Shown one piece after another: positions 1 through 8,576 of a stretch of 64,000 nt of DNA. The position numbers and the translations under genes were made by a program. The number at the start of each line of letters is the position of its first letter. Positions within the stretch are counted from its first letter, which is position 1. The notes beneath the pieces are model-generated. The model saw only the letters and a program-made list of their open reading frames with translations. It was not told the DNA's origin and made no database searches. Source of the stretch: Candidatus Zipacnadum vermilionense (GTDB taxonomy: Bacteria; Armatimonadota; Zipacnadia; Zipacnadales; Zipacnadaceae); contig JALGSV010000009.1 in assembly GCA_029821755.1 (NCBI GenBank), forward strand, positions 62,001 to 126,000. Direction: 5' to 3'.

Positions 1-14
1 AGCGGCTTCTCTTC

Positions 15-74
15 TCACCTCCCTCCCCTGCCCAGCCCACGAAACGTGCGCTGGGAGGGGGGCAGGGGGGTGGG
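15..74. repeat. C-rich hairpin repeat (family A), copy 1
   Basis: A C-rich arm and a G-rich arm pair around a short centre, and the copy ends in a G-rich tail. It lies just past the stop of the UbiB-like gene and could help end its transcript, but no T-run follows on either strand. Related copies recur in at least six other spacers of this window. Confidence 0.6.
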
Positions 75-77
75 GCG

Positions 78-1793
78 TCACAATCTTCCCGACCGCACAA
101 TCGAGTACAGCAGCCACAGCCCCATGAACCCGCCCACCGCCGCAAAGCCCAGGGCCAGGGGATTCCCGATGGCAGTGGAGGCCTTCTCGCTGCCCAGAAC
201 GGTCGCTGAGCCCACGATGATCGCCGCCACCACCATCGCGAAGGACAGGCGGTTGACCATAATGTCCAGCCGGTGCAGCGAGCGGTCCATGTGTTCCAGT
301 TCCAGCCGCACCCGCGTACCACCGGCCTGCGTGCGCAAGATGAGCTCAGAGAGTTGCCGCGGGATGGTCTTGGCGTAATAACCCCACTCCCGCACCGAGC
401 CCTGTATCAGCGAGAAGATCTCGTGCGGCCGCAGGCGGGAGCGGACCATGGACTTGAGCGCTTCCTCTGCGGCCGCCCATGCGTCGAACTGCGGGTCCAG
501 CATCAAGCATACGCCCTGGGTGATCGTGATCGCGCGCACCAGACTCGCGAAGGTCGCCGGCACCCGCACCTTGTGCTTGACCAACAGGCCGAACAGGAAA
601 TCGAGAGCCTCGGCGAAGGTAAAGCCGCCCGAGCGGGTGAGCGCGAAGCGGGCTACCATCTTGTCTACGTCCAGCCGCAGTGAAGCTAGATCCGTCCGCG
701 CCGATACCACGCCTACCGCGGTCAGCACGTTGACCACCCCGCGGCTGTCGCCCTCCAATAACCTTTGAAGTAGCGACAGGATCTGATCGCGCAGGTCCCG
801 CCCGGCAAAGTCCACATGCCCGGCGTCCAACAGGGCGATACGCCCGTCGGCCATCACCTTCAGATTGCCGGCGTGTGGATCCCCGTGGAAGAAACCATCC
901 TCGGTGACTTGCTTAAACATCGCCGCCGCGAAGCGCTGAGCCAGGCGCGGGCGATCCACCCCCAGCGCGTCCAATCGCTCGTCGTCCTTGGGGGTGACGC
1001 CCTCCACGAAATCCATGACCAGCACCCGGTGGGCCGTCAAGTCCCAGTGGACTCTGGGTGCCATGATGTAGGGAGTCTCCGCCAGGCTCTCGCGCAGGCG
1101 GTCGGTATTACGCGCCTCCTGGGTGAAATCCAGCTCGGTGCGCAGGATATGCGCGAACTCTCCGGCCCAGGAGACCACGTCGTTTTCCCGGCACCACTCG
1201 CTGCGCCGCTGTGCAAAACCGGCTGCGAAGGAGAGAATCTGTAGGTCCTGCTCGACCAACTGGCGGACCTCGGGCCGCTGGACCTTAACCGCCACCTCCC
1301 GCCCGTCATGCCGCCGGGCCCGGTGGACCTGCGAGAGGGAAGCGGCGGCGACCGGGGTAGGGTCAATCTCCGCGAAGTGCTCGTCTATGCCGCAGCCTAG
1401 CTCCTGCTCCAGCACCGCCCGCGCGGCCTCGAAGGGGAAAGACGGCGCCTCGTCCTGTAGCTTGCGCAGTTCGGCGATGTACTCCGGCGGCAGCAAGTCA
1501 GCCCGCGCCGCCAGCGCCTGGCCGATCTTGATTCCCGCCGGCCCCATCTCCTCCAGCGCCAGCCGCACCCGCACCGGAAATCCCAGGATCTGTGCGGACG
1601 CATCTGCCTTGCGTGAGCGCCGCTTCGGTGGACGGTAGCGGTCCAGTCCCGCCAGGTGCAGGAAACTCCCCAGACCGAACCGGACTACAATGCGCGCAAT
1701 ATGCATGGCCCGGCGCACCGGCAGCCCACCGCTGCCGAGGCCGTACGCCGGCTCCGCGGGCGCCTCAGGTCCGGATGTTCGTTTGGGCTCCAC
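78..1793 (-). CDS. ABC1/UbiB-family atypical protein kinase
   Basis: Full-length member (571 aa) of the ABC1/ADCK/UbiB family, membrane-associated kinase-like ATPases linked to quinone or isoprenoid lipid metabolism. Visible family marks are the KxGQ motif at K89-Q92, the alanine-rich nucleotide loop (AAASLSQVH), the lysine in VAVKVQRP, the catalytic loop HGDPHAGN and the DAG metal-binding motif. Two hydrophobic segments close the C-terminus, as in UbiB. The start drawn is a GTG that overlaps the end of the radical SAM gene by 29 bp. An ATG at residue 30 (MHIARIVV) is an alternative, and neither has a strong ribosome-binding site. No ubiquinone genes are nearby, so the exact role is open. Confidence 0.9.
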   Translation of the reverse strand: MEPKRTSGPEAPAEPAYGLGSGGLPVRRAMHIARIVVRFGLGSFLHLAGLDRYRPPKRRSRKADASAQILGFPVRVRLALEEMGPAGIKIGQALAARADLLPPEYIAELRKLQDEAPSFPFEAARAVLEQELGCGIDEHFAEIDPTPVAAASLSQVHRARRHDGREVAVKVQRPEVRQLVEQDLQILSFAAGFAQRRSEWCRENDVVSWAGEFAHILRTELDFTQEARNTDRLRESLAETPYIMAPRVHWDLTAHRVLVMDFVEGVTPKDDERLDALGVDRPRLAQRFAAAMFKQVTEDGFFHGDPHAGNLKVMADGRIALLDAGHVDFAGRDLRDQILSLLQRLLEGDSRGVVNVLTAVGVVSARTDLASLRLDVDKMVARFALTRSGGFTFAEALDFLFGLLVKHKVRVPATFASLVRAITITQGVCLMLDPQFDAWAAAEEALKSMVRSRLRPHEIFSLIQGSVREWGYYAKTIPRQLSELILRTQAGGTRVRLELEHMDRSLHRLDIMVNRLSFAMVVAAIIVGSATVLGSEKASTAIGNPLALGFAAVGGFMGLWLLYSIVRSGRL

Positions 1794-2769
1794 AGGCTCT
1801 ACACCGTCCTTGGTTGTCCAGCCCCGTCGGGGCGGAGGAGAGGCCGCTGCGTTCCACCAGCGTTGCCCCGCAGTCGGCGCATTCCGTGTCCGTCGTGCCG
1901 GGCAGACTGAAGTTACCCACGTACACGTGTTTCATGTGCTCCCGGGCCAGATGGTAGGCGCGCAGCAGCGTCTCCGGGGGCGTGGCTGGCGCGTGTAGCC
2001 GGTAGGCGGGATGGTAGCGGGACAGGTGCACCGGCATCGCCGGGTCCACGCTTGCCGCCCAGGTGAAGATGTTGGTCAGTTCCTCGTCGCTGTCGTTGTA
2101 ACCGGGGATGATCAGCACCGTGATCTCCACGTGGCACGACTCACGGGCCCTCACCACCGTATCCCGCGCCTGCCAGCCCGGCCCCCCGCACAGCTTGCGG
2201 TAGTGCTCCTTGCTCCAGAACTTGATGTCCACGTTCATGGCATCAATCAGCGGCAACAACTCCCGCAGCGGCCCCTCCTCCACCACGCCGTTGGTCACCA
2301 GCACATTCTTCATCCCCGCATCCCGGATCAGTTTGGCCGTATCCTGCACATACTCGTACCAGATGAAGGGCTCGTTGTAGGTGTAGGCCAGGCCCAGGTT
2401 TCCCCGGTCGTGCGCGTACTGCCCGGCCACCCGCGCCGCCTCGCCGGGCGCCATGTACCGCGTAGGCGGCTGCTCCTTGGATATTTGCCAGTTCTGGCAG
2501 AAGCTGCAGTTCAGATTGCAACCGAAGGTCCCCAGCGAGAGGATGTTGCTGCCCGGATGAAAGTGGTAGAGCGGCTTCTTCTCAATGGGATCGAGCGACA
2601 TGGAGGTGATGCGCCCATAGTTGAGCGAGTGCAGCACCCCCTCGTCATTGCGCCGGACCTTGCAGACCCCCACCTCTCCCGGCTTGATCCGGCACTGCCA
2701 CGGGCACAGATGACAGGCCGCCACTCCCTCCCCCGGTTCCCACCAGCGGCATTCCACCGTGTTGGACAT
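1765..2769 (-). CDS. amrS: AmmeMemoRadiSam-type radical SAM enzyme (AmrS-like)
   Basis: A 334-aa radical SAM protein. The cluster-binding cysteines are C84, C88 and C91 in GCNLNCSFCQNWQ, the CxxxCxxC signature. An N-terminal cysteine group (CHLCPWQC...GVCKVRR) and a C-terminal pair of CxxC motifs (CADC, CRAC) form the zinc-like ends typical of AmrS and pyruvate-formate-lyase-activase-like proteins. The family often travels with an AMMECR1 protein and a MEMO protein, but neither is in this window. It is transcribed ahead of the UbiB-like gene, whose start lies inside its 3' end, so the two are probably translationally coupled. The substrate is not established. Confidence 0.88.
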   Translation of the reverse strand: MSNTVECRWWEPGEGVAACHLCPWQCRIKPGEVGVCKVRRNDEGVLHSLNYGRITSMSLDPIEKKPLYHFHPGSNILSLGTFGCNLNCSFCQNWQISKEQPPTRYMAPGEAARVAGQYAHDRGNLGLAYTYNEPFIWYEYVQDTAKLIRDAGMKNVLVTNGVVEEGPLRELLPLIDAMNVDIKFWSKEHYRKLCGGPGWQARDTVVRARESCHVEITVLIIPGYNDSDEELTNIFTWAASVDPAMPVHLSRYHPAYRLHAPATPPETLLRAYHLAREHMKHVYVGNFSLPGTTDTECADCGATLVERSGLSSAPTGLDNQGRCRACGAQTNIRT

Positions 2770-2854
2770 GGACGATCACACCCCACTTCCTTACGCAACG
2801 CGGCAGGAGCCCCTGAATGTCCGCCCGCTCCAACCTTGCTCCCCCGCCCGTCAT

Positions 2855-2924
2855 TTGCGACTCTCGACCTCCGACTTCGGCCCTCCCCCTCCCCACTGAC
2901 ACTGTCGACTGCGGACTGACACTC
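2855..2924. repeat. Short heptad-period tandem repeats (family H), copy 1
   Basis: Read on the minus strand, this spacer contains GAAGTCG-GAGGTCG-AGAGTCG, three 7-bp units in a row. A second block follows whose core CAGTCGACAGTGT is repeated exactly near position 7350. It lies between the NagA gene and the radical SAM gene. No open frame or hairpin explains it. Confidence 0.5.
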
Positions 2925-2941
2925 ACCCTCCTCACTCCCCC

Positions 2942-4132
2942 CTACTCCACCTTCCTCCTCAATTCCCCCTCCTTAGCATAAACGAATCTCCCGCCCACCA
3001 GGGTCGCCCAGACCGACTCGTCGTGGTCTAGAATCACCAGGTCTGCGTCACGCCCCGCCGAGATCCGCCCGGTCCGACCCAGCTCCCCCAAGATCTTCGC
3101 CGGCGTTGCTGAGGCCATGGCCGAGGCCTGACTCAGGGTCACGTCGGCATACTCCATCATGTTGCGCAGGGCCACCTCCATCGTCAACACCGTTCCCGCC
3201 AGCGTCCCTCCCGGACCGCCCTGCCGCACCTCCCCCCGGGAGAGCACCGTTAGGTACCCCTCCCGCTCGTAGACCCCGTCCGGCAGGCCGGAGACGAAGG
3301 AAGCGTTGGTGATGATAGCCGTGTTGGCGGTGCGCTTGACCTGGTAGACCAGCCGGACCATGCTGGGCGCCAGATGCAGGCCATCACAGACTACCTCGGC
3401 GGTGACCCGCCCGTCGGTGAGCAGCGCGGAGGTCACGTTCAGGTGCCGGTGGTGCATGGCGGGGGAGGAGTTGAAGATATGGGTCGCCACGCGCGCCCCC
3501 CAGGCAATGGCCTTGCGCGTCTCCTCGAAGTTGGCCCCGCTATGGCCGATGGCCACGGCGATCCCCTGCTCGTGCAGCCAATGAATGGCATGCATCGCCC
3601 CAGGCACTTCCGGCGCCAGGGTGACGATACGCAGGGAGTGCTCGGAGGCCTCCCACAGCTTGTTGAGTTCCTCCAGTCCCGGCTCCCGGATGTGCTCCGG
3701 CCGCACCGCCCCGGCGAACTGGGGGCTGAGGTACGGCCCCTCCAGGTGAATCCCCGCAATCCGCGCCCCCACCGGCTGCTCCCGCCGCACCTCGGCGATG
3801 GTGTGCACGGCCTCCAGCAACTCCCCCTCCGACCGGCCCCACATGGTGGGCGCCAGGCAAGTGGTGCCATGCTCGGCCCGCTGCCGGCAGATCTCCCGGA
3901 CAGCCTCGGCCGTGCCCTCGGCGAAAGAATGCCCCACCGCCCCGTGGACGTGGCACTCGACGAACCCCGGCAGCACCACCCGTCCACCGACGTCGATCTC
4001 CTCGGCCCCCGAGGGCGCCGGCACCGTCTCTGGCGAGCCGATGGCCTCGATATGGGTCTCATGGATCAGCAATTGCGTAGGCAGCGGCGGCGCCGCCCCA
4101 CAGAGGATCTGGGCGTTGTGTATTAGTAGCAT
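2942..4132 (-). CDS. nagA: N-acetylglucosamine-6-phosphate deacetylase (NagA)
   Basis: Amidohydrolase of 396 aa that removes the acetyl group from GlcNAc-6-phosphate, the committed step of amino-sugar catabolism. Marks seen in order are GFVECHVHG (HxH metal site), HLEGPYLSPQFAG (substrate loop with the metal-binding Glu), GHSGANFEE, THIFNSSPAMHHR, CDGLHLAP and the C-terminal GRISAGRDADLVILD typical of amidohydrolases. The ATG chosen begins MLLIHNAQ, where homology starts; an in-frame GTG/ATG 15 codons upstream is not needed. The matching deaminase and a sugar kinase lie about 23 kb away (27.1-29.1 kb), so the pathway is split over two loci. Confidence 0.93.
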   Translation of the reverse strand: MLLIHNAQILCGAAPPLPTQLLIHETHIEAIGSPETVPAPSGAEEIDVGGRVVLPGFVECHVHGAVGHSFAEGTAEAVREICRQRAEHGTTCLAPTMWGRSEGELLEAVHTIAEVRREQPVGARIAGIHLEGPYLSPQFAGAVRPEHIREPGLEELNKLWEASEHSLRIVTLAPEVPGAMHAIHWLHEQGIAVAIGHSGANFEETRKAIAWGARVATHIFNSSPAMHHRHLNVTSALLTDGRVTAEVVCDGLHLAPSMVRLVYQVKRTANTAIITNASFVSGLPDGVYEREGYLTVLSRGEVRQGGPGGTLAGTVLTMEVALRNMMEYADVTLSQASAMASATPAKILGELGRTGRISAGRDADLVILDHDESVWATLVGGRFVYAKEGELRRKVE

Positions 4133-4247
4133 GGTGGCTCGATCATTCCGCGTGGGGCAAAGTGCATTCCGACGCACAGGACTTCCCCGCCAGTGCGAGG
4201 TGGAAGCGCGGTGTCCCTTCCCGCCGTTACTCGCGAGTCCCTCCCCC

Positions 4248-5030
4248 CTAGCTCCTTACGATCGCCTCCAACTGCGCCGCCGTATCCCGCACGAACTGCT
4301 CCGGGTACTGCTTGTAGGCGCTCAACTCGGCGGTGATGTAGCCACCGTAGCCGACCCCCCGCAAGGCGGCCATCACCCTCGGATAATCCACGTTCCCCTG
4401 CAGCAGGCCCACGAACTGCTGCGAATTGTTGTCGAAATCCTTCACGTGCACGCGCTTGATGCGCGTCCCCAACGCCTCCACCCAGTGGTGCGGGAAGCCG
4501 TAGAGCAAGATGTTGCCCACATCGAAGTAGGCCTGCACCAATGGCGAGCCGAACGAATCGATGAAATCACGCATCTCCAGCGGGCTAAGCAGGAAGCGAT
4601 TCCAGACGTTTTCCAGCGCCATGATTACGCCCGTCTCCTCCGCCACCGGCAGCAGCTCCTGCAAGCTGCGGCGGGAGATCTCGTACGCCGCCTTGTAGGA
4701 GACGTCCTCGGTCACTACCCCCGGCACCACCAGCACCACGTCCGTCCCCACCGCTTTCGCCTGGCGCAGCGCCTCCGCCACCCCGGCCACGCCCTTGGTG
4801 CGCACCTCCTCATCGGTGGACGACAGCGGCGAGCCCCAATGGGTCATGCACATGATACTGGCGATCTCCAGCCCCGCCTCGCGGACGATCTCCGCCACCT
4901 TCTCCGCCTCGGCCAGGGTCGGATACTGGTGCAATTCCACGGCGTCCAGGCCGGCCTCCGCGGCCAGCGCCACCTTCTCCCGGTCCAGCAGCTTGCCCGG
5001 CAGGCTGCCGTAGCAGATAGCTTTCTTCAT
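4248..5030 (-). CDS. Sugar phosphate isomerase/epimerase (xylose isomerase-like TIM barrel)
   Basis: A 260-aa protein of the AP-endonuclease-2/xylose-isomerase-like TIM-barrel superfamily, which includes hydroxypyruvate isomerases and ketose 3-epimerases. The putative metal ligands sit at the expected strand ends: Glu in ALENVWNR, Asp in YFDVGN, His in RVHVKDF and Glu in ITAELSAY. The start is set by a strong GGAGGAGG nine bases before the ATG of MKKAICYG. Upstream is NagA on the same strand, in reverse reading order, separated by about 115 bp. The true substrate cannot be told from sequence alone. Confidence 0.82.
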   Translation of the reverse strand: MKKAICYGSLPGKLLDREKVALAAEAGLDAVELHQYPTLAEAEKVAEIVREAGLEIASIMCMTHWGSPLSSTDEEVRTKGVAGVAEALRQAKAVGTDVVLVVPGVVTEDVSYKAAYEISRRSLQELLPVAEETGVIMALENVWNRFLLSPLEMRDFIDSFGSPLVQAYFDVGNILLYGFPHHWVEALGTRIKRVHVKDFDNNSQQFVGLLQGNVDYPRVMAALRGVGYGGYITAELSAYKQYPEQFVRDTAAQLEAIVRS

Positions 5031-5232
5031 AACGCATGCCTCCTCCACGAGGTTCTCGGCGCCCCACGGCGCCTAGGAGGTGGTTCGCTCTGGAGGGAGG
5101 GGAATCCTTCTGGGGGAAGTGGGGAGGGGGGAGGGGGCACGGGCCGAGCACAGAGGCGACCCGGCCCCCCGGCTTCCATCGGCCTGCCGTTGAGCTTCCT
5201 CTGAGCGGTCGCTCCGCGGCCGTCCCTCCGCT

Positions 5233-5288
5233 CTCACCCCCTCTCCTGCCACGGGCGTCTGCGCCCAGAGAGGGGGCAGGGGATGAGG
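5233..5288. repeat. C-rich hairpin repeat (family A), copy 2
   Basis: CCCCCTCTCCTGCC and AGAGAGGGGGCAGGGG arms pair around a short GGGCGTCTGCGCCC inner hairpin. The copy sits between the sugar isomerase start and the stop of the TPR-membrane gene. Confidence 0.6.
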
Positions 5289-5296
5289 TGCTCCCG

Positions 5297-6412
5297 TCAC
5301 CTTAGCCTATCGGTCGGAATCGCCGGGTTCCACCAGGCGAAGGCGAGTATCTGCTCGCGCAACTGCTGGGGGGTGGGATTGGGGATGGTCTTGTGCCAGT
5401 TCTCCGCCGCTTCGCGGCTCAGGTTGGCCCGGAAAGCCTGCAGCGCGGTGCGCTCGCGGTGGGCCGTGGTTATGCTAGCGATGGCCCGCACGGTTACGGC
5501 CGAGATAGCCGCGTCGGATTCCAGCGCCGCCAGGATCACCTTGTAGGCCTGGGCCACCACTATATCCCGCAGGTTCCCGCCCCCCACAGTCTCCGGGATG
5601 CGGAAGCTGACGACGCAGTACGCCTGGTAGGGGTCCATCATCACCGACACGTCGCCGGACATGCTAGTGCCCTCCGGCCAGGTGAGGGTGCTGACCGCCT
5701 TGGCGATGATGTAGTCCTCATCAGTCGCCGGCACGTCCATGTGCCGGCTGATGACCACGGGGGGCCGGGCAGAGGGAGGTGCCGTCCGCGCCGGAGTGGC
5801 GGCGCGGCCACCCGGGGCCGGCGGTTTCGGGGCGGTGGCGACCGGCGGAGCAGTGGCCGGGGGCAGGACGGCTAGCCCCCCACCGGCGCTGCGAGCCGGC
5901 GCCCGCTGCGGCGTAGGCAGGCCCGCACCGGGGGCAGACGGCTTAGGCGCCCGCGCGGTGCGTCCCGTGGCGCCCGGACCGCGGCCCGGCCAGGCCAGGA
6001 GAGCGATGACGACAGCGAGGAGGGCGATCGCCACCGCCGCCCCGAAGATAGCGAGAATACGGGTGCGCTGACGGTGCAAGTCGGGCAGGCCCGAGGGTGC
6101 CTCCGGAGCTGCGGCAGACCGGGGTGCCATCGCCGCGGCGGCTGCCCGCCGCCGCGCAACCTCCGGCCCGCCCCCCGCATCCTCCGCCTGCGTGTACCAC
6201 TGCACCGCCTCCGGCCAGAGCTGGCGCGCGGCGAAGATGTCGCCCATCAGCGCATGGGCCGTGGGCTCGTCGGGGTAGTCCTGCAGCAGCCGCCCGCAAC
6301 GATCCGCCGCCAGGGTCAGATTGCGCTGCTCCATCAGCCCCCGTATCTCCGTATAGGCCGCCTCGAGTTCCGGCCCTCCTCCGGGCGTTGCCACCAGATC
6401 GTCGTTACTCAC
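5297..6412 (-). CDS. TPR-containing single-pass membrane protein, unknown function
   Basis: A 371-aa protein not assigned to a named family. Residues about 15-85 look like two tetratricopeptide-type helix pairs (ALMGDIFAARQLWPEAVQWYTQAE). They are followed by an alanine-rich linker, one strong transmembrane helix at about 118-142 (AIFGAAVAIALLAVVIALLAW), a Pro/Ala-rich linker, and a C-terminal domain of about 140 aa that should be outside the membrane. The GTG start overlaps the stop of the acetyltransferase gene (GTGA), which argues for translational coupling. The layout suggests a cytoplasmic scaffold tied to an extracytoplasmic sensing or assembly domain. Confidence 0.75.
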   Translation of the reverse strand: MSNDDLVATPGGGPELEAAYTEIRGLMEQRNLTLAADRCGRLLQDYPDEPTAHALMGDIFAARQLWPEAVQWYTQAEDAGGGPEVARRRAAAAAMAPRSAAAPEAPSGLPDLHRQRTRILAIFGAAVAIALLAVVIALLAWPGRGPGATGRTARAPKPSAPGAGLPTPQRAPARSAGGGLAVLPPATAPPVATAPKPPAPGGRAATPARTAPPSARPPVVISRHMDVPATDEDYIIAKAVSTLTWPEGTSMSGDVSVMMDPYQAYCVVSFRIPETVGGGNLRDIVVAQAYKVILAALESDAAISAVTVRAIASITTAHRERTALQAFRANLSREAAENWHKTIPNPTPQQLREQILAFAWWNPAIPTDRLR

Positions 6413-6906
6413 AGCAGGCCGTCCTCCTCAACCCCGGTCAGCTCTTTCTCCATGCGATAGCGCTTGATGCGGTAGCCGGAGCGCCGGTACAGAGCCATCG
6501 CCGTCTCGTTTTCGGCCGTCACGTCCAGCGCCGCCCGCGGACAACCCAGCGAACGCATCCAATCCTCCGCGACCGCCAGCAGCCGCGCCCCGTAGCCCTT
6601 CCCTCGCGCCACCGGCGCGGTGTAGACGTTCTTGACGTAGCCCAGCCGCTCGTCCACCAGGGTAGCCATGATCGCCGCCCAGACGAAACCGACCAGCGCG
6701 CCCTCCTCCTCCAGCACCCACAATCCTTCGAAGGGATTGCGTATTGCCTGGCGGAGTTGCCGCTCGTAGTCGGCCAGGAAGGCCTGCGTGACCCGGAAAC
6801 CCGGGAAGTTGCGCTCGTAGACTTCGTACTGGAACTGCAAGACCCGCGAGCCGTGGTCACGCCAGTTGAAGGGCTTGATCTTGGGCAGGCGCTCGACTAC
6901 CGCCAC
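6409..6906 (-). CDS. GNAT-family N-acetyltransferase
   Basis: A 165-aa GNAT protein. The acetyl-CoA binding motif A is clear in VYTAPVARGKGYGARLLAVA (RGKGYG, the R/QxxGxG/A loop), and motif B follows in ALDVTAENETAMALYRRSGY. The start is GTG, three bases after the stop of the YkvA-like gene, and the stop overlaps the start of the next gene. The three genes therefore look like one transcript. The acceptor substrate (protein terminus, polyamine or small molecule) cannot be predicted. Confidence 0.85.
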   Translation of the reverse strand: MAVVERLPKIKPFNWRDHGSRVLQFQYEVYERNFPGFRVTQAFLADYERQLRQAIRNPFEGLWVLEEEGALVGFVWAAIMATLVDERLGYVKNVYTAPVARGKGYGARLLAVAEDWMRSLGCPRAALDVTAENETAMALYRRSGYRIKRYRMEKELTGVEEDGLL

Positions 6907-6909
6907 CGG

Positions 6910-7230
6910 CTACCCTCCCTCGTCAATCAAACGGACATGTTCCTGCACCACCCGGGGCGGGCACAGCCGCATGAACATCTGCGCCGCCAGCGTCAGGACC
7001 GCGATGTCGTCCAGCCATCCTATCCCTACCAGTGGGAAGTCCGGGATCAGGTCCACGGGCATCACGAAGTATGCTACGCCTGCCACCAGCACTGCCTTAG
7101 CGAACACGCTTACCCGCGGATCCCGCAGCAGCCGCCAATGCAGCCGCACCAAGCCCGGCAAATGCGCCACAAACCGCGCCACCGAACGCGGATCCCGCGC
7201 CGCCAAGTCTCGCACGAATCGCATGTTCAT
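6910..7230 (-). CDS. YkvA/DUF1232-family small membrane protein
   Basis: A 106-aa protein with the family hallmark AYFVMPVDLIPDFPLVGIG followed by WLDDIAVL, which matches the conserved PxDLIPD...G..DD core of YkvA/DUF1232 proteins. The central hydrophobic stretch (VLVAGVAYFVM) is the likely membrane segment. Molecular function is unknown for the family. It heads a tight run with the acetyltransferase and TPR-membrane genes. Confidence 0.85.
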   Translation of the reverse strand: MNMRFVRDLAARDPRSVARFVAHLPGLVRLHWRLLRDPRVSVFAKAVLVAGVAYFVMPVDLIPDFPLVGIGWLDDIAVLTLAAQMFMRLCPPRVVQEHVRLIDEGG

Positions 7231-7336
7231 CTGCGTTCTCTCTCAGTCTACCCCAACAGGTCCCAGCTCAACGGCAGCTTGACGGAAGTCGCATAGCCCC
7301 TGTCCTCCCTCCCCACTCGTCCCCTGCTCCCGCCCC

Positions 7337-7370
7337 TCTCACACTGTCGACTGACACTTCCGACTCCCCT
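7337..7370. repeat. Short heptad-period tandem repeats (family H), copy 2
   Basis: On the minus strand the spacer reads as AGTCGGAAGTGTCAGTCGAC followed by AGTGT. It shares the 13-mer CAGTCGACAGTGT with the repeat near 2900. It lies between the YkvA-like gene and the dehydrogenase gene. Confidence 0.45.
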
Positions 7371-7380
7371 ACGCGTCCCC

Positions 7381-8421
7381 TTACTCCCGATCCACCTCCG
7401 AGCACCGCACCACGGCCTTGAGCATCTCCCTCCGCCAGGCTGCCGCGAAGGCGTCGTTGATCTCCTCCAGCGGGAAGATGCGCTGCGGGTCGTAGAAGTT
7501 GCTCGCCACCAGCCGCCCCTGTCGGATCAGGCGGATCACCGGGTCGGTCACCTCCCCCTCTGCATACCCCTCGTTCAGGTAGCGGAAGCTCTTGCCTGCC
7601 AGCTGCGGCTTGATCGTCACGCTGAAGTAGTCATCCACCCCGTACACCGTTACCGCCCCACCGGCCTTCACCAGCGGCAGCACCCGGTCGAGTTGCCCCA
7701 CCTTGCCCACCGCGTCGATGATGTAATCGAACCCCTCACTATGGTTAACGCCTATCGTCTCGGCGAGGTTCTCGACATGGTAGTCGTAGCAGTCGGTCGC
7801 CCCGATCTTCCGGGACAGGTCGAACACCTTCGGATTGCCGACCACCACTACCTCCTTGGCCAGCAAGTTCGAGGCGTGGTTGACGAACGACAGTCCCACC
7901 CCGCCCGTCCCCAGCACCAGCACCCGCGCGCCATACCCCGCGCCCATCCGCGTCAGGTAGCTGAAGGTCTCCCGCCAGTTGATGATGATGGTGGCGTCGG
8001 CCGGGGAGATGTCCGGCGGGATAACCTGGTTTATCTTGTAGAAAACGTAGCCGTCGTTCTCCACGCCGTCCTCCTCCATGGCCTGCCAATCGCGCACGAT
8101 CCCGCGCTCGGCGAAGGCACCCCAGCCCACGTGCAGGCCGGCCTCCGGGCTCGGCGTAGCCCCCGCGCGGGTGACGTGATCCCCCATCTTGAAATTGCGC
8201 ACCCGCGGCCCCACCTCTCGCACCCGTCCGATGGACTCATGCCCCAGGATGGCCGGGTACTCCATCCCGAAGGGGAAGGTCCCGGAGATGATGTGCCTAT
8301 CGGTAGCGGTGCAGGTGGCGCAATACAGGATATCGCAGAACGCATCATACGGCCCCATGATCGGCTCGGGGACCTCACGAACGACCAACTGACCGGGCTT
8401 CTCGACAACGGCTGCTTTCAT
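7381..8421 (-). CDS. Zinc-type medium-chain alcohol dehydrogenase (MDR family)
   Basis: A 346-aa GroES-like plus Rossmann-fold dehydrogenase. The catalytic zinc region is seen in LYCATCTATDRHI and GHESIGRV, and the dinucleotide-binding turn in VLGTGGVGLSFV. The four-cysteine structural zinc lobe of classic alcohol dehydrogenases is missing, since the stretch after GHE-R has no cysteines. This fits a sugar- or polyol-type MDR enzyme. The start is fixed by AGGAGG seven bases before the ATG of MKAAVVEKPG. Two aldo/keto reductase genes precede it on the same strand, suggesting an oxidoreductive sugar-conversion set. Confidence 0.88.
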   Translation of the reverse strand: MKAAVVEKPGQLVVREVPEPIMGPYDAFCDILYCATCTATDRHIISGTFPFGMEYPAILGHESIGRVREVGPRVRNFKMGDHVTRAGATPSPEAGLHVGWGAFAERGIVRDWQAMEEDGVENDGYVFYKINQVIPPDISPADATIIINWRETFSYLTRMGAGYGARVLVLGTGGVGLSFVNHASNLLAKEVVVVGNPKVFDLSRKIGATDCYDYHVENLAETIGVNHSEGFDYIIDAVGKVGQLDRVLPLVKAGGAVTVYGVDDYFSVTIKPQLAGKSFRYLNEGYAEGEVTDPVIRLIRQGRLVASNFYDPQRIFPLEEINDAFAAAWRREMLKAVVRCSEVDRE

Positions 8422-8440
8422 GGTATTCCTCCTGATCATC

Positions 8441-8560
8441 TGTAGGGCGGGGGCTCGTGCCGCGCCCTGCCCTGGCTTCTCTGCCACCCCCTCCCCTGCA
8501 AGGGGAGGGGGCAGGGGGTGAGGCTCCGCGGCCGGGCGCGGTGCGAGCCCGCGCCCTACA
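8441..8560. repeat. 120-bp composite element with 27-bp inverted ends
   Basis: The outer arms (8441-8467 and 8534-8560) are inverted copies matching at 24 of 27 positions; each starts TGTAGGGCG when read inward. Between them lies a C-rich hairpin repeat of family A (about 8484-8524). The arrangement resembles a small non-autonomous element, but I see no flanking target duplication and no transposase. A single arm-like copy occurs at 15230-15256. Confidence 0.55.
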
Positions 8561-8576
8561 GCCCGCTCCCCCCTCC

